From: Pseudonocardia autotrophica | Lineage (GTDB): Bacteria; Actinomycetota; Actinomycetes; Mycobacteriales; Pseudonocardiaceae | DNA length: 64,000 bases | Assembly: GCF_000717175.1 (NCBI RefSeq) | Contig: NZ_JNYD01000003.1 | Location: 558,001 to 622,000, forward strand | Direction: 5' to 3' | Shown here: positions 56,658 through 64,000 of the stretch, in pieces | Layout of the letters: each line of letters starts with the position of its first letter | Position numbering within the stretch: position 1 is the first letter of the stretch | The notes under the pieces: model-generated | The model's input: the letters and a program-made list of their open reading frames with translations, nothing else | Told to the model about the DNA's origin: nothing | Database searches by the model: none | Translations under genes and position numbers: made by a program

Positions 56658-58046
56658 ATGACACAGCCGTCGACCCCCGCGGGATCCCCGCCGCGCACCT
56701 CACTGATCAAGGTCGTCGCCGCCTCGATGCTGGGCACGACGGTCGAGTGGTACGACTTCTTCCTGTACGGCGTGGCGGCCGCCATCGTGCTGCCGCACGT
56801 CTTCTTCCCGGCCGCGGACCCGGTCGCCGGCACGCTGCTGTCCTTCGGCACCTTCGCCATCGGCTTCGTCGCCCGCCCGCTCGGCGGCCTGGTGTTCGGC
56901 CACTACGGCGACAAGCTGGGCCGCAAGAAGCTCCTGGTCGTCAGCCTCCTGATGATGGGGCTGTCGACCTTCGCGATCGGCCTGCTGCCGGGCTACGCGA
57001 CGATCGGCGTCGCGGCGCCGGCGATCCTGGTGCTGCTGCGGCTGATCCAGGGCTTCGCGCTGGGCGGCGAGTGGGGCGGCGCGGTCCTGATCGTCTCCGA
57101 GCACGGCGACGCCCGCCGCCGCGGGTTCTGGGCGAGCTGGCCGCAGGCCGGGGCGCCGGCGGGTCAGCTGCTGGCCAACGGCCTGCTCGCGCTGCTCGCC
57201 GTGGTGCAGTCCGAGGAGGCGTTCAACTCCTGGGGCTGGCGGATCCCGTTCCTGCTCTCCGCGGTGCTGGTGCTCATCGGGCTGTACGTGCGGCTCTCGG
57301 TGGAGGAGTCACCGGTCTTCCGCGAGGCGCAGGCCAAGGCCGCCGAGCGCGCGGCGGAGGGGAGGTCGCAGACCCTGCCGATCGTCGAGGTGCTGCGCCG
57401 CTACCCGCGCGAGGTCCTCACGGCCATGGGCGCGCGGTTCGCCGAGAACGTCTCGTACTACATCTTCACCATCGTGGTCTCGACGTACATGAAGGAGCAG
57501 TTCGGACTGCCGTCGTCGTTCGTGCTCGGCGCGGTCCTGATCGGTGCCGCCGTGCACGTCGTGACGATCCCGCTGTGGGGCCTGGTGTCCGACCGGATCG
57601 GCCGCCGGCCGGTCTACCTGCTCGGCGCCGCCGGCGTCGGCGCGTGGGCGTTCGCGTTCTTCGCGCTGCTCGACACGCAGAACTTCGGGCTCACCGTGCT
57701 CGCCGTCGTCGGCGGGCTGATCTTCCACGGCGCCATGTACGGGCCGCAGGCGGCGTTCCTGTCCGAGCTGTTCGGCACGGGCGTCCGGTACTCGGGCGTG
57801 TCGATCGGCTACCAGCTCGCCTCGGTCGCCGCCGGTGGCCTCGCGCCGCTCGTCTCGGTGGCACTGCTCGCCGCCTTCGGCACGGGCTACGCGATCGCCG
57901 TGTACGTCGCCGCCAGCGCGCTGATCACCCTGGTCGCGGTGGCCACCTACCGCGAGACCCGGGACCGCGACCTCGCCGCCGACGACGGGTTCGGCGACGG
58001 CAGCGCCGCGTCCCTGACGGACGGGTCCGCCGCGGCCCGGCCCTGA
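56658..58046 (+). CDS. MHS-family (metabolite:H+ symporter) MFS transporter
   Basis: A 462-residue, 12-helix transporter. The MHS hallmarks are TTVEWYDFFLYGVAAAIVLPHVFFP (27-51), GGLVFGHYGDKLGRKKLLV, RLIQGFALGGEWGGAVLIVSEH and SVEESPVFREAQ. This is the ProP/ShiA/KgtP branch, which carries organic acids, osmolytes or shikimate with protons. The start is ATG 56658. It is followed 20 bp later by a PucR-type regulator, its probable controller. Confidence 0.88.
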   Translation: MTQPSTPAGSPPRTSLIKVVAASMLGTTVEWYDFFLYGVAAAIVLPHVFFPAADPVAGTLLSFGTFAIGFVARPLGGLVFGHYGDKLGRKKLLVVSLLMMGLSTFAIGLLPGYATIGVAAPAILVLLRLIQGFALGGEWGGAVLIVSEHGDARRRGFWASWPQAGAPAGQLLANGLLALLAVVQSEEAFNSWGWRIPFLLSAVLVLIGLYVRLSVEESPVFREAQAKAAERAAEGRSQTLPIVEVLRRYPREVLTAMGARFAENVSYYIFTIVVSTYMKEQFGLPSSFVLGAVLIGAAVHVVTIPLWGLVSDRIGRRPVYLLGAAGVGAWAFAFFALLDTQNFGLTVLAVVGGLIFHGAMYGPQAAFLSELFGTGVRYSGVSIGYQLASVAAGGLAPLVSVALLAAFGTGYAIAVYVAASALITLVAVATYRETRDRDLAADDGFGDGSAASLTDGSAAARP

Positions 58047-58066
58047 CCGCCCCGGGACCGGCACCG

Positions 58067-59974
58067 ATGGCCCTGGCGCTGCCGCCGGGCGCGCTCGCCG
58101 GGCAGGATGCGCGGGTGGCGCGCACCGTCCTCGACCTGCTCCGGTTGCTCGCCGACCGCCTCGACCCGACCGACGGTGCCGGGCCGGCCGGCGAGCTGGA
58201 GCACGCGGCCACGGAGCTCGCCGGCTCCGAGCCCGAGGCCGGCGCCCTGGTCCTGCGCATCCGGTCGGCGATGGACGCCGGCCGGCGCCGGGAGTCCGAG
58301 CTCGCCGCGCTGGTGGAGACCGCCCGGGAGCTCACCTCGCAGTCCGACACGGGCGGGGTGCTCGACGCGATCGTCCGCCGGGCCCGCGCCCTGCTCGGCA
58401 CCGACCTCGCCTACCTGACCCTCTACGACGCCGACCGCGGCGACACCTACATGCGCGCCACGGCGGGCTCCGTGTCACCGCGGTTCCAGGCGCTGCGGCT
58501 GCCCCTCGGCGCCGGGCTCGGCGGGCTGGTCGCGGCCACCCGCAACTCGCACCGGACCGGGAACTACGGCGAGGACGAGCGCTACCGGCACACCGAGGAG
58601 ATCGACGCCGCGGTGGGCGAGGAGGGGCTCGTCGCGATCTGCGGGGTCCCGCTGCTGGTCGACGCCGAGTTCGTCGGCGTACTGTTCGCCGCCAACCGCT
58701 CCGCCCGGCCGTTCGCGCCCGAGGAGGTGGCGCTGCTCGGGTCGCTCGCCGCGCTCGCCGCCGTCTCGCTGGTGCAGACCCGCCAGCTCGCCGACACCGC
58801 CGCGGCCCTCGACGCCCTGCGCACCGCGCACGCCGCGATCGCCGAGGCGGCCGCGGCACACGACCGGTTCGCCGGCGTGGTCCTCGAGGGCGGCGACGTC
58901 GCGGACCTCGCCGAGGCCCTCGGCCGGCTGCTCGACGCCTGGGTGGTGGTCCTCGACGCGGACGGCACCCCGGCCGCCCGCTTCGGCGCGACCCCGGACG
59001 ACGGCTGCTGGGCGGAGGCGGTCCGGTCCGCCGACGCGGCGCCGGGCCGGCTGACCCGGGCGGGAGGCGTGTGGGCCGTCGCGGTGGTCGCGGCCGGGCA
59101 GCGGCTCGGCACGCTGCTGCTCGGCGGCGTCCCGGACCTCGACGCGGGGCAGGTCCGGACCGTCGAACGGGCCGCGATGGTCACGGCACTGGTGCTGCTC
59201 TTCGGCCAGCGCGAGGCCGAGGCCGACCGCCGGGAGCGGGCCGAGGCGCTCACCGAGCTGCTCGCGGTGGCCGACCGCCCACGGCCCGCGGTGCTGACCC
59301 GGCTCGCCGAGCTGGGGGTCGCCGCGCGCCGCCCGCACGTCCTGCTGGTCTGCCGGTGCGCCCCGGGGAGGCGGCGGGCCGTCCTGCGCGACGCCGCGGC
59401 CGCCGGCGGCCGGGCCGGGCTCGTCGCCGAGCACGAAGGTGCCGTCGTCGCGCTGCTGCCCGGCACCGATCCCGCCGCCGCGGCCGAGCCGCTGGCCCAC
59501 CCGGCCACCCCGGAGGAGCCCGAGGGAGCCGTGACCGTGGGCGCGGCCGGTCCCGTGCACCCCGCGGGCGGGCTCGCGGAGGCGCTGGCCGAGGCGCGCC
59601 GGTCGGCGGAGGCGCTGCTCGCGCTGGGCCGCGCGGGCGAGGCGGCCGCGGCGGCGGACCTGGGCTTCGCCGGGCTGCTGCTCGGCGACCGGCCGGACGT
59701 CGCGGGCTACGTGGCCGGGGTGCTCGGCCCGGTCGCCGAGCACGACGCCCGCCGCGGCAGCGAGCTGCTCCGCACGCTGGAGTGCTACTACGCGGCCGGA
59801 GCCAGCCCGAGCCGGGCGGCGGCCGCGCTGCACGTGCACGTCAACACGGTCGCGCAGCGGCTCGACCGGATCGGCGCGCTGCTGGGCGAGGGCTGGCAGG
59901 AGCCGGACCGGGCGCTGGAGATCCAGCTCGCCCTGCGGTTGCACCGCCTCGGAGCCCCGGGCCGGGCGGACTGA
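58067..59974 (+). CDS. GAF-domain PucR-type transcriptional regulator
   Basis: A 635-residue regulator from ATG 58067. A GAF domain (~85-240) contains LVETARELTSQSDTGGVLDAIVRRARALLGTDLAYLTLYDADRGDTYMRATAGSVSPRFQALRLPLGAGLGG... GLVAICGVPLLVDAEFVGVLFAANRSARPF. A GGDEF-like PucR middle region follows. The C-terminal PucR helix-turn-helix is LECYYAAGASPSRAAAALHVHVNTVAQRLDRIGALLG (~575-615). Members activate catabolic or transport genes in response to the substrate. It probably controls the upstream MHS transporter. Confidence 0.87.
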   Translation: MALALPPGALAGQDARVARTVLDLLRLLADRLDPTDGAGPAGELEHAATELAGSEPEAGALVLRIRSAMDAGRRRESELAALVETARELTSQSDTGGVLDAIVRRARALLGTDLAYLTLYDADRGDTYMRATAGSVSPRFQALRLPLGAGLGGLVAATRNSHRTGNYGEDERYRHTEEIDAAVGEEGLVAICGVPLLVDAEFVGVLFAANRSARPFAPEEVALLGSLAALAAVSLVQTRQLADTAAALDALRTAHAAIAEAAAAHDRFAGVVLEGGDVADLAEALGRLLDAWVVVLDADGTPAARFGATPDDGCWAEAVRSADAAPGRLTRAGGVWAVAVVAAGQRLGTLLLGGVPDLDAGQVRTVERAAMVTALVLLFGQREAEADRRERAEALTELLAVADRPRPAVLTRLAELGVAARRPHVLLVCRCAPGRRRAVLRDAAAAGGRAGLVAEHEGAVVALLPGTDPAAAAEPLAHPATPEEPEGAVTVGAAGPVHPAGGLAEALAEARRSAEALLALGRAGEAAAAADLGFAGLLLGDRPDVAGYVAGVLGPVAEHDARRGSELLRTLECYYAAGASPSRAAAALHVHVNTVAQRLDRIGALLGEGWQEPDRALEIQLALRLHRLGAPGRAD

Positions 59975-59981
59975 CGCGCTC

Positions 59982-60431
59982 TCAGTTCACGTCGGAGCGC
60001 GGGACGCGCTTGCGCAGCTCGCCGTCGGCCTTCTCCTCGAAGCCGTGTGCGCGGAGCCAGGCGGAGATCTCCTCGCGGTCCGGGTGCGTCAACGGCACCA
60101 CGTTGTAGACGTAGTTGAGGTGCCGCCGGCCCGCCTCGCGCTCGAGGTGGTCGAGGACGACCGAGCCCAGGCCCTCACCGCGCCGGTCCGGGTGCACGAT
60201 GATCAGGATCTCGGCGTCGCCCCACGAGTCGTCCAGCCGGCCGTAGCCGATCACGCCGCGGCCGTCCTCGGCCCGCCACCACTCGTCCGCCAGCGCGTCG
60301 CCCTCCGCGGGCGTGCCGAGCCCGAACAACGTCGGCGGGAGGTCGCCGAACGCCGCGGCCTTCGCGGCGTCCCAGCGCGCGGGCGCCTCCTTGGTCCAGC
60401 CGTCCGCGTCGCGGGTCAGCTCGACGTCCAC
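59982..60431 (-). CDS. GNAT-family N-acetyltransferase
   Basis: A 149-residue GNAT protein: VIGYGRLDDSWGDAEILIIVHPDRRGEGLGSVVLDHLEREAGRRH contains the acetyl-CoA loop RRGEGLG. The start is GTG 60431, which has AGGAGG 6 bp upstream, rather than GTG 60446. It is convergent with the PucR-type gene (7 bp apart). The substrate is unknown. Confidence 0.82.
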   Translation of the reverse strand: MDVELTRDADGWTKEAPARWDAAKAAAFGDLPPTLFGLGTPAEGDALADEWWRAEDGRGVIGYGRLDDSWGDAEILIIVHPDRRGEGLGSVVLDHLEREAGRRHLNYVYNVVPLTHPDREEISAWLRAHGFEEKADGELRKRVPRSDVN

Positions 60432-60492
60432 GGTCGTCCTCCTCACAGCCGGGCGGGGCCACGGTACCGCCGCGCGACGGGTCCCGCCGTCC

Positions 60493-60927
60493 TCAGCGGA
60501 CCCGGCCGGCCAGGGCGCGGACCAGGTCCGTCGCCGTCACCAGGCCGAGCGGGCGACCGGCCGCCACGACCATGAGGGCGTCGGTGCACTCGCGGTCCAT
60601 GCGGGCGGCGACCTCGTGCAGCGGGGTGCCGGGCGGGACCTCCGGCGCCGGCCGGAGCACGTCGGCGACCAGGAGCGTCGCGGCACCGAACGGGCCCTGG
60701 CGGGCGGCGAGCCCCCGCAGCAGGTCGACCTCGGCGACCATGCCGAGGCAGCGGCCCTCGCGGACGACGGGCACGTGCCGCACGTTCCCGGCCACCATCA
60801 GCCGCAGCGCGATGCCCAACGGGGTCGCGGGGTCGACGCCGACGAGCCGACGCGTCATGACCGCCTCGACGGGCGGGTCGTCGTCGAGGGTCTCCGGCGG
60901 GGCCGGGCGCTGGCGCTGCTCGGTCAT
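60493..60927 (-). CDS. CBS-pair protein
   Basis: A 144-residue protein of two CBS motifs: PVEAVMTRRLVGVDPATPLGIALRLMVAGNVRHVPVVREGRCLGMVAEVDLLRGLA and VADVLRPAPEVPPGTPLHEVAARMDRECTDALMVVAAGRPLGLVTATDLVRALAGRVR. It is a second member of the CBS group next to the USP cluster. The start is ATG 60927 and a DevR-like box lies 60 bp upstream. Adenine-nucleotide sensing is the family expectation. Confidence 0.87.
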   Translation of the reverse strand: MTEQRQRPAPPETLDDDPPVEAVMTRRLVGVDPATPLGIALRLMVAGNVRHVPVVREGRCLGMVAEVDLLRGLAARQGPFGAATLLVADVLRPAPEVPPGTPLHEVAARMDRECTDALMVVAAGRPLGLVTATDLVRALAGRVR

Positions 60928-60986
60928 GATCGCTCCTGAAGGGCCGGTCCGGACCCGCAGGATGGCCCGCCCGGCCCGGCCGCGGC

Positions 60987-61001
60987 AGGGGCCGACGGCC
61001 C
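60987..61001. promoter_or_regulatory. DevR/DosR-like box 11
   Basis: GGGGCCGACGGCCCG, about 12 of 15 matches, 60 bp before the minus-strand CBS gene. Box 12 lies 58 bp further right for the divergent gene. Confidence 0.55.
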
Positions 61002-61044
61002 GGACCGGCGCGGCGTGCGGCCCCGGCCGGGGCGGTCCGCAGCG

Positions 61045-61059
61045 GGGACCTTCGCCTCT
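61045..61059. promoter_or_regulatory. DevR/DosR-like box 12
   Basis: GGGACCTTCGCCTCT, 13 of 15 matches (perfect in the left half), 36 bp before the plus-strand nitroreductase-like gene at 61096. Confidence 0.62.
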
Positions 61060-61095
61060 CGCGACGGCCGGTCGCCGGTGCCGAGACTCGAGGTC

Positions 61096-61878
61096 ATGTC
61101 CGCTCACCCGGTGGTCACCCCGGAGGCGTCGCGGGCGGCACTGCGGATCGCCCCCCTCGTGGACGCGGCCCGGGCGGCCGCGGCACCGGAGGGATCGGCG
61201 CCCTGGTTCGTCACGGCCGTGGACGACGGCGTCGCCGTCCGGTCGGTGGTCCGCCGCTGGTCGCTCGCGGAGGAGCCGCTGGCCCGGGTCACCCGGGTGG
61301 CGGCGGGCGCGGGGCTGCGTGCCATCCGGCTCGCGGTGGCCGCCCAGGGCCGCCGCCCGCAGGTGACGCACCCGGTGGAGGAGGGGCTGCTCGCCGTCGT
61401 GCGGCCGGGGGAGGCCTACGAGCCGCGCCCGCTGGAGCGCGCCCTCTACGCCGCGCTCCGCGACCAGGGCCGGCCGCAGGGCGCCGACGGTCCGCGCGAC
61501 GCGGCGGCCCGGGCGGTGCTGCGCCGCGCCGCGGAGACGGAGAGCGCCTGGCTGCGCGGGATCGGCCACCCGGTGGTGCCGGGCGACGAGCTCGGGCCCG
61601 CCTGGCCGGGCCTGCTCGACGAGCAGGCGCCCCGTCCCGAACCGGTGTTCGTGCTGGTCGGCGCGGCGGGCCGGGTCCCGCACGCGGACCTGCGCACCGG
61701 GCAGGCCGTCGAGGCGCTGCGACTGACCGCCGCCCTCCTCGGGCTGCGCACCGCCGTCGTGGCCGCGCCGGCGGACCCGGGGGCGCTGCGGGCCCGCCTG
61801 CCCGACCGGGCGCGCGACATCCTGGAGGGAGCCCGGGGCAGCACCGTCGCGGTGCTCGAGTTCTGGCGCGCGGCCTGA
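61096..61878 (+). CDS. Acg-type nitroreductase-like protein (short form)
   Basis: A 260-residue protein from ATG 61096 that resembles the C-terminal lobe of Acg/Rv2032-type nitroreductase relatives (PVFVLVGAAGRVPHADLRTGQAVEALRLTAALLGLRTAVVAAPAD... ARGSTVAVLEFWRAA). The N-terminal FMN-binding 'PSxHNxQPW' motif of true nitroreductases is absent, so flavin binding is doubtful. It is convergent with the full-length Acg-type gene. It could be an FMN-sequestering or partner protein; the call is based on the visible half only. Confidence 0.6.
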   Translation: MSAHPVVTPEASRAALRIAPLVDAARAAAAPEGSAPWFVTAVDDGVAVRSVVRRWSLAEEPLARVTRVAAGAGLRAIRLAVAAQGRRPQVTHPVEEGLLAVVRPGEAYEPRPLERALYAALRDQGRPQGADGPRDAAARAVLRRAAETESAWLRGIGHPVVPGDELGPAWPGLLDEQAPRPEPVFVLVGAAGRVPHADLRTGQAVEALRLTAALLGLRTAVVAAPADPGALRARLPDRARDILEGARGSTVAVLEFWRAA

Positions 61879-61900
61879 CCCGTCGCCGGGCGTCGCGCAC

Positions 61901-62953
61901 TCAGGTGTGATGGTTGGTCGAGGCGGGATCGGGCCCGTCGTCCACGTGCAGCGTCGTGCTGCCGGGCAGCCCGGTCTCGGGCGGCAGCAGGAGGTCGCTC
62001 AGGGGCCGGCGCGGGGTGCCGGGGACCGGCCAGCCCTGCCCGATCCGCAGCACGACCTGGGGCGGGCGGGTCCCGCTGATCAGCCGCCGCATGCTCTCCC
62101 GGACGTCGACGCACTCGACCAGCTGGGAGAGGAGGGACACGGCGAGGCCGTGCGTCGTGGCCGTCAGCAGCACGCGTTCCATGGCCTGGCCGGCGCGGAT
62201 CTCCTCGCGCGGGCCGTCGGCGTGCACGCTGAGCACCGCGATGAGCGGCTCGGCCTCCGCCCCGTCGTCCGGGCGCGCGGTGCCGCCGCTGAAGTCGCGC
62301 AGCACCCACGTCGCGTTGGGCCGGGGCAGCGGCCCGCCGGCCGCGGCCGGGACGCCGTCGGGCCGCTCCTCGCCGTGTCCCGTCCAGCGCTCCAGCTCGG
62401 CGACGAACTCGGGGTCGGCCATCTGCAGCTCGTGCGCCCGCCGCGCCAGGACGCCCAGCTCGAACCGCTGCCCCGGGTCGGTGACGAGGTCCAGCCAGGC
62501 ACCCTCGTCGAGCGCGGCACGGCGCAGTGCGTGCCGCGCGGGCGTGGGCACCATCGCGTCGGTGAAGGGCCGCCGGTTCGTGCGGCGCCGCGGCACGGCC
62601 TCCAGCAGCCGGCGTTGCTCGGGCGTCGGCGGGCGGCTGCCGCCGCGGCGGACCGTGGCGAGGAGATCGGGCCGCGCGGGGTCGGGCAGCAGCGTGACGA
62701 GCGGGCGCACGCCGTGCCCGATGAGCGCGAGCCGGAGGTTGTAGAGCGCGGCACCGCACGCGATCCGCAGCTCCCGGCCGGTCGGGTCGGCCACCGGCAG
62801 CTGCCGGTCGCGGTCGGCGTGCAGCTCGATCCCGTCGGGGGTGAGGCGGAAGCACCACGGCTGGGTGTTGTGCAGCGAGGGTGCGCGGGCGGCCGCCCCG
62901 AGGGCATCCTGCAGCTGTCCCTCGGTCAGCCCGAGCGAACCCGTCTCGATCAT
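61901..62953 (-). CDS. Acg/Rv2032-type nitroreductase family protein
   Basis: A 350-residue tandem nitroreductase-fold protein. The N-terminal AARAPSLHNTQPWCFRLTPDGIELHADRDRQLPVADPTGRELRIACGAALYNLRLAL is typical of the Acg family, followed by RRRTNRRPF and, in the second half, EIRAGQAMERVLLTATTHGLAVSLLSQLVE... PPQVVLRIGQGWPVPGTPRRPLSDLL. Mycobacterial Acg is DosR-regulated and binds FMN under a lid. The start is ATG 62953 (GTG 62956 also possible). A DevR-like box lies 78 bp upstream. Confidence 0.85.
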   Translation of the reverse strand: MIETGSLGLTEGQLQDALGAAARAPSLHNTQPWCFRLTPDGIELHADRDRQLPVADPTGRELRIACGAALYNLRLALIGHGVRPLVTLLPDPARPDLLATVRRGGSRPPTPEQRRLLEAVPRRRTNRRPFTDAMVPTPARHALRRAALDEGAWLDLVTDPGQRFELGVLARRAHELQMADPEFVAELERWTGHGEERPDGVPAAAGGPLPRPNATWVLRDFSGGTARPDDGAEAEPLIAVLSVHADGPREEIRAGQAMERVLLTATTHGLAVSLLSQLVECVDVRESMRRLISGTRPPQVVLRIGQGWPVPGTPRRPLSDLLLPPETGLPGSTTLHVDDGPDPASTNHHT

Positions 62954-63030
62954 CACCGCTCGCCGTCCGAGATCCCGCGGGTCCCGGTCGGACCCGGGGT
63001 CAGCGTCGGTGCCGCGGGTCCCCGGGCACT

Positions 63031-63045
63031 ACCGTCGAAGGTCCC
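63031..63045. promoter_or_regulatory. DevR/DosR-like box 13
   Basis: ACCGTCGAAGGTCCC, 12 of 15 matches. It lies in the gap between the divergent Acg-type gene (62953) and the second DevS-like kinase (63148) and could regulate both. Confidence 0.6.
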
Positions 63046-63147
63046 GTGCGGTCGGGGTGTTCGACCCGCGCGGGCGGGCCGCGGCGGGGTTGTCGTGATC
63101 GCCCGCGGGGTGACACCGTGTGCCGCCGGAAGGGAACGGGAGGACCG

Positions 63148-64000
63148 ATGACGCGGCCGGATCGCGGGCCGGATCGCGGGCCGGAGGAGGGCCCGCCGGT
63201 CTCCGGGGTGCTCGCCGGGCTGCGGCTCGACGAGCTGCTCGGCGAGGTCCAGGAGCGGCTGGGGCAGATCGTCGCCGCCCGCGACCGGATGCAGAGTCTG
63301 CTCGACGCCGTGCTGGCCGTCGGGGCGGGGCTCGAGCTGGAGGCCACGCTGCGCCGGATCGTGCAGTCCGCCGTGGACCTCGTCGACGCGCGGTACGGCG
63401 CGCTCGGGGTGCTGGCGCCGGACGGGTCGATCTCCCGGTTCATCGACGTCGGCCTGCAGCCGGGGGTCCGCGAGACGCTCGGGCCGCCGCCCACCGGGAA
63501 GGGCCTGCTCGGGCAACTGATCCTGGACCCCGAGCCGCTGCGGCTGGCCGACCTGTCCGCGCACCCGGCGTCCGTCGGCTTCCCGCCGAACCACCCGCCG
63601 ATGCACAGCTTCCTCGGCGTCCCGGTCCGGGTCCGGGACTCGATCTACGGCAACCTCTACCTCACCGAGAAGGTCGGCGGCGGCGAGTTCACCGCCGACG
63701 ACGAGGTGATGCTGCACGCCCTCGCCGCGGCCGCCGGGATCGCCGTGCAGAACGCCGACCTGTTCGAGCAGGGCCGCCAGCGCCAGCACTGGCTGGAGGC
63801 ACTGGGCGAGGTGCGGAGCGAGGTGCTGGCCGGGGCGTCGGACGAGGAGGTGCTCCAGCTCGTCGCCGTCCGGACGCTGGAGCTGACGGCGTCGGCCGCG
63901 GCCGTGGTGCTGCTCGGCCCGGACGAGGACGGCCTGTACGAGCTGGGCGGCGACGCCGGCGAGTCGCTCGGCCTGCCCGCCACCGGGATTCGGGCGGGCA
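63148..64000 (+). CDS. Second DevS-like GAF sensor kinase, N-terminal part (runs off the window)
   Basis: The frame opens at ATG 63148 (GGGAGGA upstream) and stays open to the last base, giving 284 residues. GAF-A (~55-200) reads ATLRRIVQSAVDLVDARYGALGVLAPDGSISRFIDVGL... VGFPPNHPPMHSFLGVPVRVRDSIYGNLYLTEKVGGGEFTADDEVMLHALAAAAGIAVQNADLFEQ. It is closer to mycobacterial DevS than the kinase at 50432, and its candidate heme ligand is exactly H149. The second GAF domain has begun when the sequence ends. The kinase half is expected to the right, perhaps with the DevR partner. Confidence 0.88.
   Translation, partial: MTRPDRGPDRGPEEGPPVSGVLAGLRLDELLGEVQERLGQIVAARDRMQSLLDAVLAVGAGLELEATLRRIVQSAVDLVDARYGALGVLAPDGSISRFIDVGLQPGVRETLGPPPTGKGLLGQLILDPEPLRLADLSAHPASVGFPPNHPPMHSFLGVPVRVRDSIYGNLYLTEKVGGGEFTADDEVMLHALAAAAGIAVQNADLFEQGRQRQHWLEALGEVRSEVLAGASDEEVLQLVAVRTLELTASAAAVVLLGPDEDGLYELGGDAGESLGLPATGIRAG

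Noticed and set aside
1..64000. CRISPR arrays or insertion sequences
   Set aside because: I saw no regularly spaced direct repeats, transposase genes or terminal inverted repeats typical of IS elements.

Overview
The window is high-GC actinobacterial DNA with GC-rich third codon positions, frequent GTG starts and 4-bp ATGA/GTGA gene overlaps. The gene set (Rv3235-, Rv1733c- and Acg/Rv2032-like proteins, DUF222-HNH '13E12' proteins, CE1758/CE1759 flavin pair, Co-type nitrile hydratase motif) points to the Pseudonocardiaceae, probably Pseudonocardia or a close relative. That is an inference from gene content; no rRNA or marker gene is present.

1-9651: right end of an integrated element. It holds a partial ParB-like gene, a PrimPol-type primase, small hypothetical genes, a DUF932 gene broken by an in-frame TAG, a ~320-bp inverted duplication around a 60-codon gene, an Rv3235-family protein, an AT-richer two-gene membrane cassette (SLATT/DUF4231-like), a DUF4190-type lipoprotein-like membrane protein and a VapBC pair. 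It ends at the 3' part of a tRNA-Val(CAC) gene, including CCA, followed by that tRNA's strong terminator hairpin. This is the expected attR of tRNA integration; integrase and intact tRNA would lie left of the window.

9.7-25.3 kb: chromosomal accessory metabolism. A LysR/DUF5997 pair is followed by an AraC regulator divergent from a five-gene catabolic operon (quinone oxidoreductase, TauD-like dioxygenase, BKACE beta-keto acid cleavage enzyme, MFS transporter, YeiH-type putative sulfate/sulfite exporter). Next come a ClC channel/NTF2 pair, a two-pore-helix K+ channel, a three-subunit Co-type nitrile hydratase with a split beta subunit, and a sugar/inositol-type isomerase-dehydrogenase pair facing a LacI repressor, with two perfect inverted operators between them.

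25.3-40.7 kb: aromatic catabolism (TfdB-like FAD hydroxylase, a fused maleylacetate reductase-hydroxyquinol 1,2-dioxygenase, MarR, and the CE1758/CE1759 flavin pair). It is followed by an SOS-boxed DUF222-HNH endonuclease, a P-loop kinase, an RsrR-like Rrf2 regulator divergent from an NmrA-like protein, and a CaiB CoA-transferase.

40.7-64 kb: a hypoxia/dormancy-type regulon resembling the mycobacterial DosR/DevR regulon. It contains five two-domain universal stress proteins, two DevS-like GAF sensor kinases (the second cut off by the window end), DUF1876, DUF1918, CBS, GAF-ANTAR, STAS, Rv1733c-like and two Acg-type nitroreductase-like proteins. Thirteen 15-bp sites close to GGGACCTTCGGCCCT lie upstream of most of these transcription units. 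The left edge holds the most striking item: a single protein fusing a SEDS (RodA/FtsW) glycosyltransferase to a class B penicillin-binding protein, preceded by a small membrane protein and convergent with an MreB-like actin gene. DevR-like boxes lie upstream of both sides. I read this as a possible dormancy- or hypoxia-linked cell-wall synthesis module.
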